From: Thermodesulfobacteriota bacterium | Lineage (GTDB): Bacteria > Desulfobacterota > DSM-4660 > Desulfatiglandales > Desulfatiglandaceae | Direction of reading: 5' to 3' | Assembly (NCBI GenBank): GCA_028278625.1 | Contig: JANQDY010000084.1 | Span: forward strand, 1-64,000 | Length of the DNA stretch: 64,000 bases | Shown: piece after piece, positions 42,472-51,102 of the stretch | How the letters are laid out: each line of letters begins with the position of its first letter | How positions within the stretch are numbered: the stretch's first letter is position 1 | Translations under genes and position numbers: made by a program | The notes under the pieces: model-generated | What the model saw: the letters and a program-made list of their open reading frames with translations, nothing else | Database searches by the model: none | Told to the model about the DNA's origin: nothing

Positions 42472-43098
42472 CTAATTGAACACCTCATCCGGAAGCTCTA
42501 TGACAACCGTTTTGTATTTGAGATGGATTCCATTCTCCAGAAACGGTTCTTTGATAAAGACCGTCTTCTTTGCTATCGATATTTTTGCAACCCTTCCCCC
42601 TTTGGTGCCGATAGCGGTCCCCTTTTTCAAAACATACCCCATGCCTTTTTCATCTCTGACCATGGCCCACTCTCCCTCAGGGGATTCAACAATTGCCGTC
42701 AGCAGTAATTGGTGGAGCTGCAGTTTTTGAAGAATGGTTCTCGGCTGTCGCAACTGACGGAGTTTCTCTTCGGCGGCAGCCTTCATTTTTGCCAGCTTCT
42801 CTTGCTCTTCCCGGCGCTTTTTGTTCTCCTGTTCCCGAAGGGCCGAATCCTGGAGGACCTTCCTGACAAGGTAGGACAAAAAAGGGTCCGGCAGATTCTT
42901 GAGATCCACCGGTGGCATTGCTTCATATTGAGCGGCATTGAGATCTACCGACGGGCGCATTGGTTTGTCCACTACCATTGCGCAAACGCTGGCATTCAGC
43001 AGAAGAACCACCCAAACGCCGCCGGCGATCACGACCCCGTACCATGGCCATCCGTGAGCACTATTTTTTCTTTTTCTTTTGCGCTTCGTTCTTCTCAT
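42472..43098 (-). CDS. pilP: Type IV pilus assembly protein PilP
   Basis: A 208-residue protein: a very basic start (RRTKRKRKRK), one membrane helix (GVVIAGGVWVVLLLNASVC), a coiled coil rich in Lys/Glu/Gln (about 95-120), and the C-terminal PilP beta-sandwich with LLLTAIVESPEGEWAMVRDE, GMGYVLKKGTAIGTKGGRV and LKYKTVVIELP. PilP bridges the PilN/PilO inner-membrane complex and PilQ. Canonical PilP is a lipoprotein, whereas this one has a membrane anchor instead. It overlaps pilO by 38 bases. Confidence 0.85.
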   Translation of the reverse strand: MRRTKRKRKRKNSAHGWPWYGVVIAGGVWVVLLLNASVCAMVVDKPMRPSVDLNAAQYEAMPPVDLKNLPDPFLSYLVRKVLQDSALREQENKKRREEQEKLAKMKAAAEEKLRQLRQPRTILQKLQLHQLLLTAIVESPEGEWAMVRDEKGMGYVLKKGTAIGTKGGRVAKISIAKKTVFIKEPFLENGIHLKYKTVVIELPDEVFN

Positions 43099-43708
43099 CT
43101 TCCTTGCTCTTGAATCGGTAAGTGATCGCCGTGCACTTGGTAATCAGATTGGTGGAAAGGGGTTTCTCCGGCGTCATGGAGATATTAATGAGATTCACGA
43201 TGCGGTCCATTCTTCCGACCCTGTCAAAGAAACGCGTTACATTTGGAAAATTGCCCTTTAATTCCAAAAGAACGGGTATCTCCATATAGAAATCTTGGCT
43301 GTTTTCCGTTTGGGGGCTGATGAGACGGAATTCGAGCTTGGCATCGGTTCCCATCTGTGAAACACTGCGCAGCAAATTGGGTATCTCGCGTTTGTCCGGC
43401 AAGAGTTTAAGGGCCTCTTGAAATTCCTTTTTCACAGCCGCGTATTCCGCTTTGAACTTTTTCAGGTTTCTCGCCCGGATTTTGACGGTTCTCAACTGTT
43501 GTTCCAACCGGTCCACGCTCTCTCTAAGAGCCCCGATTTCCTCGGCCTTGGGCATGTAATCAAGGGCGTAAAAGGCGCCACCCAATAAAATGATGCTGCC
43601 GAAAAAGATCAGAAGACGCTGGCTCCGCTTGATACCACCGACTCTCTCCAAAAAAGCCTCAAACAGGGACTGCCAGTTGAATGACTTCATCAGGCGCATC
43701 TGAATCAC
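43061..43708 (-). CDS. pilO: Type IV pilus assembly protein PilO
   Basis: A 215-residue bitopic protein: cytoplasmic start, one helix (LLIFFGSIILLGGAFYALDY), a coiled coil near 50-95, then the PilO ferredoxin-like fold (LPDKREIPNLLRSVSQMGTD, EIPVLLELKGNFPNVTRFFD). It forms a dimer with PilN beneath PilP. The end is a poly-Lys tail after KSKEDEKNEAQ. ATG 43708 overlaps pilN by 4 bases; ATG 43690 is possible. The overlap with pilP at the other end is long (38 bases). Confidence 0.87.
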   Translation of the reverse strand: MIQMRLMKSFNWQSLFEAFLERVGGIKRSQRLLIFFGSIILLGGAFYALDYMPKAEEIGALRESVDRLEQQLRTVKIRARNLKKFKAEYAAVKKEFQEALKLLPDKREIPNLLRSVSQMGTDAKLEFRLISPQTENSQDFYMEIPVLLELKGNFPNVTRFFDRVGRMDRIVNLINISMTPEKPLSTNLITKCTAITYRFKSKEDEKNEAQKKKKK

Positions 43709-44301
43709 CGCCTCTTCTTCTTTGGTTCTTCCTTTTTCGGGGGTTCCGGCTCACCGTAGAGGATCTTGCACGTCAATACAAATCCTGCAGCCCTGAGTTT
43801 ATGTTCCGGAAAGAACCTGAGCGTCGTTTTTTCCAGATCCACAGAACGAATCTGGGGCGCTTTCTCCAGTTCAGTCATGAATAGCGCAACCGTATCGTTG
43901 TCCATGGCAGTTCCCTGCAGCTTCATAATGCCCTGAGACTCCGAAAGACCCTCTAACCACAGACGGTCGAGGGGCGCTGCCCGAGCAACTTCAGACAAAA
44001 GCCGAACTGGCCCCACCCGCTGTTTCTCGAGCTTTCGAATGATGCCCAGCTTTTTTTTAAGAAGTGCGGTGTCTCTTTTGAGTTGCGCAATTTCTTTGGT
44101 AATACGGTTGTAGCTGTTTAGCTCACTTTGGAGACTCACTTCCCTGGCTTTCAGGTTCTCCACCTTGGAGTTCAAATCGAAATGCAAATACAGCATGACA
44201 AAAAGGAGAAAAACGAGGCACAGGAAGAAGATGTTGACCTGTCGCCTGACGTTTTCTCTTCTGCGAGCCTTTCTAAAAGGAAGGAGATTGATTCTAATCA
44301 T
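43705..44301 (-). CDS. pilN: Type IV pilus assembly protein PilN
   Basis: A 198-residue protein with the PilN cytoplasmic peptide IRINLLPFRKARRRENV, which binds PilM. A membrane helix (IFFLCLVFLLFVMLYLHF) and a coiled coil follow, then a periplasmic fold with LLSEVARAAPLDRLWLEGLS. The C-terminus is a Lys/Pro-rich tail. The start overlaps the pilM stop by 4 bases, and the stop overlaps pilO by 4 bases. Confidence 0.88.
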   Translation of the reverse strand: MIRINLLPFRKARRRENVRRQVNIFFLCLVFLLFVMLYLHFDLNSKVENLKAREVSLQSELNSYNRITKEIAQLKRDTALLKKKLGIIRKLEKQRVGPVRLLSEVARAAPLDRLWLEGLSESQGIMKLQGTAMDNDTVALFMTELEKAPQIRSVDLEKTTLRFFPEHKLRAAGFVLTCKILYGEPEPPKKEEPKKKRR

Positions 44302-45380
44302 TTATCGTCAATACTCCTTAAGGCAAGTCCCACAGCTACACATGCCTGAGGCGCCATGTGGTGCAAGTATTGCTCATCAAACAGATCATGATTTGTCTTC
44401 AGGCTTAAGAAGGGGTTCAATTCTGCCACGGGTAAACCAGTTTGTCTTTCCAGCAGATTCTGAAAGCCTTTTATCCGACAAGACCCACCACATACGAATA
44501 TCTTCTCAATGCTTTTATCAGCATATGTTGTCTCTACAAAATCCAGGGCGCGTTTGATTTCCTGAACCCACTCGGAAACAATGCCAGCGGCACGCGTTTC
44601 CAATTCATTTCCCCACGGTCTATTTGACAATGCGCCCATTTTGATCTCTTCAGCTACCTCAAAATCCACACTGAAATGATCCATGATAAGATCTGTAATC
44701 TGCGAACCGCCGAATGAAGAATCCCGCGAAAACAGGGAGATGCCATCGAATATCGTATTTATGCCCAGTTCTTCTGCTCCCACATTGACAATGGCATATC
44801 CACGAACCGTATCTCCAATGCTCAATTCCGCCGCATTTTGAAGGGCAAACACATCCACATCGAGCACTCCCGGATGAAGGTTAGAGGCTTCCAGAAGTTC
44901 CACATAGGCGTTGATAACATCCTTTTTTGCGGCAACCAGCATGATCTCAAGGGATTCTTCTTGCTGCTCCAAATCCTTGTTTTCCAAGTCCTCCTCATTG
45001 CCTTTTAGTATGTCAAAATCGAGATTAACATCATTGATGTCAAAGGGGATGTATTGCTCTGCATGCTCATTGATATTTCTTTCGACCTGATCAATCTCCC
45101 CAAACGGTACGGTGATGCGTTTAGCCATAACAGGATAGCCGGACAAACCAACAGCAACATTTCGGTTCCTGATTCTGAGATGTTTAAAGAGCTTGCTCAA
45201 GGTTTCGGCAACAAGATCCATTTCCACGATTTCACCTTCCCGAATTGTACTTTTGGTCAGGTTGATGGTACCGAAATTCTTCAAGAGCCGGCCACGTTTG
45301 TTCTGATCGATTTCCGCCACTTTGATTGAGTGGGAGCCAATATCAACGCCGACCAACTGGTTTTTTTTCTTTATGGCCAT
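44298..45380 (-). CDS. pilM: Type IV pilus actin-like protein PilM
   Basis: A 360-residue actin-fold protein: phosphate 1 loop VGVDIGSHSIKVAEIDQ, then phosphate 2 and adenosine regions (NVGAEELGINTIFDGI, IEKIFVCGGSCRIKGFQNL). FGEIDQVERNINEHAEQYIP is typical of PilM. It sits on the cytoplasmic face and binds the PilN N-terminal peptide. ATG 45380 has GGA 9 bases upstream; the frame also offers ATG 45389, which has its GGA too close. A strong promoter lies about 30 bases upstream, so pilM is the first gene of the pilMNOP-FlgO-like-pilQ-pilF unit. Confidence 0.9.
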   Translation of the reverse strand: MAIKKKNQLVGVDIGSHSIKVAEIDQNKRGRLLKNFGTINLTKSTIREGEIVEMDLVAETLSKLFKHLRIRNRNVAVGLSGYPVMAKRITVPFGEIDQVERNINEHAEQYIPFDINDVNLDFDILKGNEEDLENKDLEQQEESLEIMLVAAKKDVINAYVELLEASNLHPGVLDVDVFALQNAAELSIGDTVRGYAIVNVGAEELGINTIFDGISLFSRDSSFGGSQITDLIMDHFSVDFEVAEEIKMGALSNRPWGNELETRAAGIVSEWVQEIKRALDFVETTYADKSIEKIFVCGGSCRIKGFQNLLERQTGLPVAELNPFLSLKTNHDLFDEQYLHHMAPQACVAVGLALRSIDDK

Positions 45381-45412
45381 GGAGAGCATTCCGATTTTTT
45401 AGAGCCAAACAA

Positions 45413-45441
45413 ATTATCCAATAAAAACCAACTGTTGTCAA
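45413..45441 (-). promoter_or_regulatory. Strong sigma-70 promoter for the pilM operon
   Basis: On the minus strand TTGACA (45436-45441, 6 of 6) and GATAAT (45413-45418, 5 of 6) are separated by exactly 17 bases. Transcription would start near 45406, leaving a leader of about 25 bases to pilM. Confidence 0.7.
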
Positions 45442-45746
45442 GGTTTTTTAAGACAATGATTGAATTATTCGAAAATCCGGTGCATATAGCCCTCCCGGTT
45501 TCATAACCTTACTACATATAGTGTTCCACTTTGTGTGGTAAAAGGCAAACAGCCGAGATCTTTTCAATATATGGGGTAACCGGTTTCCCGTCCGGCTCAG
45601 GCTTTCTCCCAGATTTCTGTCGCTGCCTCTTAATCGGTTGTCTTCCTCATGAACATTGTCTTAAGGACATTTTACAGAGGCTTTTTGGAGAAAGCACCAG
45701 AATAGCATTCACATCAAGGGTTTTCAAGGGGGGGGCGTTCAGCACT
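45442..45746. other. Intergenic region between the pilY1 unit and pilM
   Basis: This 305-base stretch has no gene I can support. Open frames on the plus strand (for example 45531-45770) have no family features and run antisense to the end of the small exported protein gene. No terminator hairpin is clear. Confidence 0.4.
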
Positions 45747-46106
45747 CTATTTCTTGGGCAAAAGCCATAGTGATTTGATTTGTCCGTTTCGATCTTCCAC
45801 ATAACCCACCCGGCTCCCTACAGAAAAGGCTGAAGACGGGATTCTGATGGGCCCCGGTTTGTAGTACTTCACATTGGAAGATAAGCGTCTTGTGCAGTCG
45901 TCAATGACCATCACGTCTCCCTCCTTGCTATCGATGTGACCGTAACCGCTGAAATCTTTGAGAGAAAAGCCGGTAATGAAGTTTTCTCCACGGGTTTGCC
46001 CCGCCAAAATCCATTGAGGTATTGCGGCAACTGAAAAACAAACCGTAGCAGCCATCAAAAACAGCGGCAACAATAGCCACGGGCTTCTTTGATTCCTCTC
46101 AGCCAT
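45747..46106 (-). CDS. Small exported protein of the pilY1 unit
   Basis: A 119-residue protein with a basic start and a membrane or signal segment (WLLLPLFLMAATVCFSVAAI). The exported part has DFSGYGHIDSKEGDVMVIDD and ends RVGYVEDRNGQIKSLWLLPK, a small beta-rich fold. I do not recognise a named family. It starts at the same base where the DUF4124 gene ends, so the two are translated together. Placement downstream of pilY1 suggests a pilus accessory role, but sequence alone does not show one. Confidence 0.65.
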   Translation of the reverse strand: MAERNQRSPWLLLPLFLMAATVCFSVAAIPQWILAGQTRGENFITGFSLKDFSGYGHIDSKEGDVMVIDDCTRRLSSNVKYYKPGPIRIPSSAFSVGSRVGYVEDRNGQIKSLWLLPKK

Positions 46107-46666
46107 TATTCCTCTCCTTTTTCACGAACGGCGGCATTATAGACGTCAACCTTTTTCTGGAACGTCCGATTTCGCTTTTTGTACTTGTCAATGTCACGGT
46201 TCAGTTTTTCTACCTTTTTCCGGTAAATCCGTACTTGTTCAGCCGTTTTCAACGACTCCTTCTCCTTTTTCAGGGCCTTTTTCCGTTTCATCAGACGGGC
46301 ATGTGTACGGTCTAAAGCCGCTTTTTCCTTGTTGAGATCCTCCACAATCGGGATCTTTTCCGGTACTTCGGGGGCATCTGTTTTGGCGCTTCTTTCTGCA
46401 GGTTGGTCACCTTCTTCAGCTTTGGTTTGTCCAGGTTCGGATTCTTTCTTCTTACTTTCTGCGCTTTCTTCAGGGTTTTTGGGGGGCTTCATAATCTCTT
46501 TTGGTGTCTCACCTTCGGGTACATCCGTCAATTGGTTGGTAAAATGCATCTCTCCGTTCTTGTCCCGGTATTGGTAGATCTGCGCGTTTACGAAAACTAC
46601 CGAAAGGAGGAAGAGCCCCACGCCCAAAAACCCAACACGCCAAATAACGCTTTTCTCTGTTTTCAT
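46106..46666 (-). CDS. DUF4124 protein with long coiled coil
   Basis: A 186-residue exported protein: signal (VIWRVGFLGVGLFLLSVVFV), DUF4124 module (QIYQYRDKNGEMHFTNQLTD), a Glu/Lys/Pro-rich stretch, and a C-terminal coiled coil of some 80 residues (AALDRTHARLMKRKKALKKE and onward). DUF4124 proteins are common in pilus and envelope operons; the biochemical role is unknown. The ATG at 46666 has AAGGGG upstream. It follows pilY1 by 50 bases and overlaps the next gene by one base. Confidence 0.75.
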   Translation of the reverse strand: MKTEKSVIWRVGFLGVGLFLLSVVFVNAQIYQYRDKNGEMHFTNQLTDVPEGETPKEIMKPPKNPEESAESKKKESEPGQTKAEEGDQPAERSAKTDAPEVPEKIPIVEDLNKEKAALDRTHARLMKRKKALKKEKESLKTAEQVRIYRKKVEKLNRDIDKYKKRNRTFQKKVDVYNAAVREKGEE

Positions 46667-46716
46667 GCCCCTTTTTTCCTGAGAGCCGGTCATTTCTCCG
46701 GGCTATCTACGATCGG

Positions 46717-49700
46717 CTAATCCGACCGTCGTTCCCGCCAATAGAAAATCCCCCGCTGTTCCCCTTCTTCACGCAGCATCTCAATACTGCCCGAGGCTGT
46801 GCTGAAGTATTTGGTTTCCGTATTATCCGGATGTCGCATGATCTTTGGTGGATAGATCATTTCCGGATACTTGATGCCCGTTGGGGCCACCAGAATCTCC
46901 TTTGTGGGATCATTGGGATCCGGTATGGAGATCATATCATTGGCATCGATTTTCCCGTCATCGTTGATATCAAACTGGGCACCCGACATCCTTCCGCCGG
47001 TGCAGGCATTCATTTCATGCAGGATGGAATCCCCCCCTGCGGAACAGGGTGAGCTTTTGGGAATAGAGGAGATCAAAATCACCTTGCCATCCCGTATCAT
47101 GAAATTTCGAATGACCCTTTCCTTTGATATGGGCAGATCAAAATACCAGCCGGCATTGTTGCTCTCACTGTCGGACGGGTCATCGTACTGACCGTCGGTT
47201 GTATCATCCATGGTCACCCAGGTCGGCACGTAATCACTCAAAACGCGAAGGGTGTAGTTACTGCCGGCCGGCTTTCCGTAATAGATCTCTTCCTGCCGAA
47301 GGAGCGTCACTCCATCCGGCTGATTGGAGAGTTCCGGTATGGATCCGCGATTGAAACTTCCCAGGTATTCATTGTCATCCGCATCGTCGCCATAGTCCCA
47401 CAGGCCATAGACGGTCTGGGTCTGGGTATTGACAAAATCCGTATCCCCAAGGTACTTTCCGGTGCCGACAACCACCATGTATCCGGGCATGCCCGGCACA
47501 CAGTGGAGCATTGCCTCAGGTTTCGTGGTGATGGGCTGGCCGGCGCCGGCCGCGTCCTTGGCCCGAAAAAAGGACTTCGCTGTCCCACCACTTTTATAGG
47601 CCACTTTCCATCCCGAGCTGGATCCTGTCATATCGAATTTCCAGACATTTCCCTTTAGGTCTCCCGCAAACACATAATCCATTTTATAATCCAGATTCAC
47701 ATCCACCGGAATGGGGGTGGAAAGGCCATTGCAGGATCCCACACCGGTATCGATCTGGGCGATCTTGACACCGGTAAACGCATCCAGGACGAACAAAACG
47801 GCATGCTCATTGGTACTGGCGTATCCGTTTCCGAACACCACCACCCAGGGATGCGCCGTATCATTGGACTTTACGATATACGCCTCGCTGAAACTGAATC
47901 CCAAGTCATTGCTTTCAGCGGAGGCGGTGCCTGCGTTGGGATACTCCCATTTCACGTTGCCCGCCAGTTCGGTCTCGGAGGTCATTGTCTTGGCGTTGGT
48001 CACATCCAGGCAGAAATACCCTCTTCCGCCCTTGCCCAATCCCCCCACCAGAAGCGTACTGGTCCCGGCCTTGGTCACATAGGGCGTGAGATCCACATAA
48101 TACTGGTGAGCATAGACAGTGCTGGCCAGGTCCGCAAGGTTGGGGAAGACCTGTCCCGGTACGTAGGCAAACAGCTCCTGTCCGTTGGATGCGTTGATTG
48201 CATGCAGCATGCCGTCATTGGCACCAGCGTATATGACGTCATCATAATAAACGGGCGACGAATGGACAATATCTCCCAGCAGGCTGTTGCGATTCCGGAA
48301 AGTCCCTCCATTCTGCTGTTCATTGCTGGTGTCCCCCCTGAGATAATTGAGGATCGCTTCAGCGGTTGTGGGATCGTTGTCCAGGAGAAGCTGTTGGGCC
48401 GGACTGATCTGGTTGAATTGAAAAGGGACGCCAGCTGAAGTAGCGGTGTTGTAGGTGGCGATAATGCGGGTGCCGCTGGACATGTCATCCAGTTCCTCAC
48501 TGGCGGACCAGATATAGTTGTCCCGAATCACCGCACCGGTGTTCTGGTTTAGGCCATACGACTTGACATCCCCGGTCCAGTTGTCCGTGGAGTAGCTGGC
48601 CTGGTAAACGCGGCTTCCGGCCTGAAGCTCCTCGCCATTGATGGAAATGGAAGCCCCGCTCCCGATGCGGCTCATGACGTTTTCCATGAGGGCGTCCAGC
48701 GCGTCGATAAGGTTTTCGGGATTGGCGGCACTTAAGAACTGTCCGCGCCCGTTTACGGACGCATGCCAAAGATCATCAATGCGTTCCTGGTTTTCCGCAT
48801 CCGTGGGATTGGGCCATGTGGGATAGACCCGCTTTGTGGAATCAATATTGTAAAGATCGTAATCAAAGGGATTCAATGTGCCGGTAACACCAAAGGAGAC
48901 ACCGTATGTGACCATATGCTGCCAGTTGGCCATGTCCGGGTAATTGGTGGGAACCAGATCCGTTAAGCTGGTGGAAAGGTCGGTCTTGTAGTATTTCATG
49001 GCCACATCCGCCAGTGTGTTTGACCAGTTGTCCGCGTAGGGGGCCCCTTCGCCACCGTCCTGATTTCCAACCCCCGGACTGCTCCCGTTCCAGAAGCCGT
49101 CGGTTACCACGATGGCAAAGACCTGCTGGCAGGCACCGCCATTGGCGGCACTCTCATAGGGAGAGGTTCCGATGGTGCTCGTGCCGGCCTGATCAAAATA
49201 ATCCCCCACATTCTTGAGTGCCGATCGAAGCGGGGTGCCGCCGCTGGAATAGAGGTTGTATAGAAGATTGAGTAGCGCCGCGGTGTTATCGTAGGTGGTC
49301 CCTCCGGTGGTCACATTCACCGGCAGTACTGTCCGGTTCAGACGGCCGTGAATGGAATAAAAACCGACTTTCACTCCTTCAATATCGTCAATCACCTGGG
49401 AGATGGCCGCCTTGGCCGTCAGTTCCCTGCGGCGGTAAAAGGAAAACCAGTTGGCGAAGTTTTGAAGTTCCGCCGCATAGGACCGGTTGTTGCCATCACT
49501 GTCCTTGGGCACCACGTCGTCGGGCGGAGAACTATCCAGAATCAGTCCGGCATTGGCAATGTCATCCACCTCCTGGCTGAAGCGGTAGTACTTGATGGTA
49601 CCGTCCAGCACCACAAGGTAGGGGACGTCATCGGTGTAAGAATAGGTGTAGTAGTGGGCATTCTTGATGCTGATGGTTGAACCGCTGCTGGGGGAAAACT

Positions 49701-51081
49701 TCATGGCATCTGCGGTATACTTGCTGGTCCCTGAAACGGTGGCGTTCAATTGAATATACTGGCCACCGCCGGCGGCGAAATAGTAGGTGCCCAGGGACGT
49801 CCACTGGGCCAAGACGTTCTGGTTGACACCGCCCACGGGAACGTTCTGGGTCAGAATACCGTTATGGTACACATCGTAAGTGACGTTTGTGACGCGGCTT
49901 GAATGGGAGCGCCACCAGCCGGAAATCTCATAGTTGCCGGCGGTGGGAATATCGACCGTCCATCGGGCCCAGGCGGTTCCGTCATTGTTATTGGTATAGT
50001 AGTAGTCGGAACCGTAATCCTCGGAAGTGGTCGTGGCAGCCCAGCCATTGGATGACTTGCTGAAACCCGGATCAGTATTGTCCACGATGATGCCGCTCTC
50101 AACTGAATCGTACTCGGCGCCGGTATTCAGCGTCGGACTGGCACTCATGGGATCTGAGCGGGGTGCCGTAGGGGTGGCGGCCGATTGCCCGGGCCATGGG
50201 GCATAGTCGACGGTGGGATTGTAATACATCTTGTTGTACTCGGACCAGCGGGCCCGCCAGAGCCGCTTTTCGTCGCCTGACACCACATAGCTGCTGGAAT
50301 AGGCATTGTCGCTCATGTTGAAGTTGTAATACTCCCCCTCGAAGATACCGTTGTTCTGGGACGTCATGAACTCCCAGTCCATGCTGCCGGAATCATCGAT
50401 GACGAACATAATGCTGGCCGGCGCCGCCTGAAGCTGCGTATCCATGGGAACGTCCGAAATGTCCAGGCACAGGGAACCGGGCAGGGTTGTGGTGGTACTG
50501 GTCGTGGTTGTTGTCGTTGTGGTCGTGGTTGTTGTCGTTGTGGTCGTGGTGGTTGTCGTGGTTGTCGTGGTCGTCGTGGTCGTCGTTGTGGTCGTGGTGG
50601 TTGTGGTGGATGTTGTGGTCGTCGTGGTCGTGGTCGTTGTGGTCGTTGGAAGTGTGGTGGTCGTCACTGGGGACCCGGGAGAATACCAGAGCGTACGATT
50701 CTTGCTTTGGCCATTTCTAAGCCACACATATTTGCTGGAAGGGGTCGTCCAGCCCGGCACATCGGTTCCTTTGATCTCAACCTGCGCCCATGTAACGCCG
50801 GACCAGGAAACGGTTTTGGTGTAGTTGTGATTATAGGGGCCTTGCCATCCCGTGGTCCATGGATAGACGATTCTGATCATCCACTGGGCCCCGGCACCCT
50901 GAACGGCATTGGGCTTGAGCCTTACCCTGATCGTCGCGGAATCCGCCATGGCAATTCCGGCGGTACAGTGCAGAAAAGCGACAAAAAAGATGAAAAGGAG
51001 GGTGAATAAGGGGATCGAAGTTACCGGTTTCCGGCCCAGGAGAGTTTTTAGACCCATGATCCGATTGTTGCTGGTAGACAT
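46717..51081 (-). CDS. pilY1: Type IV pilus tip protein PilY1 with extra N-terminal and inserted domains
   Basis: A 1454-residue exported protein. After a signal peptide (PLFTLLFIFFVAFLHCTAG), residues about 47-137 form a small beta domain with VPGWTTPSSKYVWLRNGQS, followed by a poly-Thr linker (about 140-205). A von Willebrand A-like domain begins IMFVIDDSGSMDW (MIDAS-type DxSxS). It is split by an insert near 325-465 that resembles golvesin/Xly carbohydrate-binding-like domains (IIVDNTDPGFSKSSNGW, WARWTVDIPTAGNYEISGWW, YTADAMKF). The C-terminal PilY1 propeller starts near 935 (SPVYYDDVIYAGANDGMLHA) and holds a calcium-loop-like DVNLDYKMDYVFAGDLKG. PilY1 caps or primes the pilus and acts in adhesion. 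AGGGGGCAGGA precedes the ATG. Confidence 0.9.
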   Translation of the reverse strand: MSTSNNRIMGLKTLLGRKPVTSIPLFTLLFIFFVAFLHCTAGIAMADSATIRVRLKPNAVQGAGAQWMIRIVYPWTTGWQGPYNHNYTKTVSWSGVTWAQVEIKGTDVPGWTTPSSKYVWLRNGQSKNRTLWYSPGSPVTTTTLPTTTTTTTTTTTTSTTTTTTTTTTTTTTTTTTTTTTTTTTTTTTTTTTTTSTTTTLPGSLCLDISDVPMDTQLQAAPASIMFVIDDSGSMDWEFMTSQNNGIFEGEYYNFNMSDNAYSSSYVVSGDEKRLWRARWSEYNKMYYNPTVDYAPWPGQSAATPTAPRSDPMSASPTLNTGAEYDSVESGIIVDNTDPGFSKSSNGWAATTTSEDYGSDYYYTNNNDGTAWARWTVDIPTAGNYEISGWWRSHSSRVTNVTYDVYHNGILTQNVPVGGVNQNVLAQWTSLGTYYFAAGGGQYIQLNATVSGTSKYTADAMKFSPSSGSTISIKNAHYYTYSYTDDVPYLVVLDGTIKYYRFSQEVDDIANAGLILDSSPPDDVVPKDSDGNNRSYAAELQNFANWFSFYRRRELTAKAAISQVIDDIEGVKVGFYSIHGRLNRTVLPVNVTTGGTTYDNTAALLNLLYNLYSSGGTPLRSALKNVGDYFDQAGTSTIGTSPYESAANGGACQQVFAIVVTDGFWNGSSPGVGNQDGGEGAPYADNWSNTLADVAMKYYKTDLSTSLTDLVPTNYPDMANWQHMVTYGVSFGVTGTLNPFDYDLYNIDSTKRVYPTWPNPTDAENQERIDDLWHASVNGRGQFLSAANPENLIDALDALMENVMSRIGSGASISINGEELQAGSRVYQASYSTDNWTGDVKSYGLNQNTGAVIRDNYIWSASEELDDMSSGTRIIATYNTATSAGVPFQFNQISPAQQLLLDNDPTTAEAILNYLRGDTSNEQQNGGTFRNRNSLLGDIVHSSPVYYDDVIYAGANDGMLHAINASNGQELFAYVPGQVFPNLADLASTVYAHQYYVDLTPYVTKAGTSTLLVGGLGKGGRGYFCLDVTNAKTMTSETELAGNVKWEYPNAGTASAESNDLGFSFSEAYIVKSNDTAHPWVVVFGNGYASTNEHAVLFVLDAFTGVKIAQIDTGVGSCNGLSTPIPVDVNLDYKMDYVFAGDLKGNVWKFDMTGSSSGWKVAYKSGGTAKSFFRAKDAAGAGQPITTKPEAMLHCVPGMPGYMVVVGTGKYLGDTDFVNTQTQTVYGLWDYGDDADDNEYLGSFNRGSIPELSNQPDGVTLLRQEEIYYGKPAGSNYTLRVLSDYVPTWVTMDDTTDGQYDDPSDSESNNAGWYFDLPISKERVIRNFMIRDGKVILISSIPKSSPCSAGGDSILHEMNACTGGRMSGAQFDINDDGKIDANDMISIPDPNDPTKEILVAPTGIKYPEMIYPPKIMRHPDNTETKYFSTASGSIEMLREEGEQRGIFYWRERRSD
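50480..50660 (-). repeat. Microsatellite-like repeat coding the poly-Thr linker of PilY1
   Basis: About 180 bases are built from in-frame ACN codons (mostly ACC, ACA and ACG) forming repeats of 6, 9 and 18 bases, such as ACGACCACAACGACAACC on the minus strand. The unit lengths are multiples of three, so slippage would change linker length without breaking the frame. The strand shows strong purine/pyrimidine-free bias: almost no G-A or T-T steps on the coding strand. Confidence 0.85.
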
Positions 51082-51102
51082 TCCTGCCCCCTCAAGAAAA
51101 TG

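Noticed and set aside
45531..45770. Plus-strand open frame of 79 codons upstream of pilM
   Set aside because: It has no ribosome site or family features and overlaps the end of the small exported protein gene antisense.
50487..50720. Repetitive DNA that could be mistaken for a CRISPR array or for plus-strand Val/Trp-rich proteins
   Set aside because: The repeats are short, without unique spacers, and are explained by the Thr linker of PilY1 on the minus strand; the plus-strand frames are its shadows.
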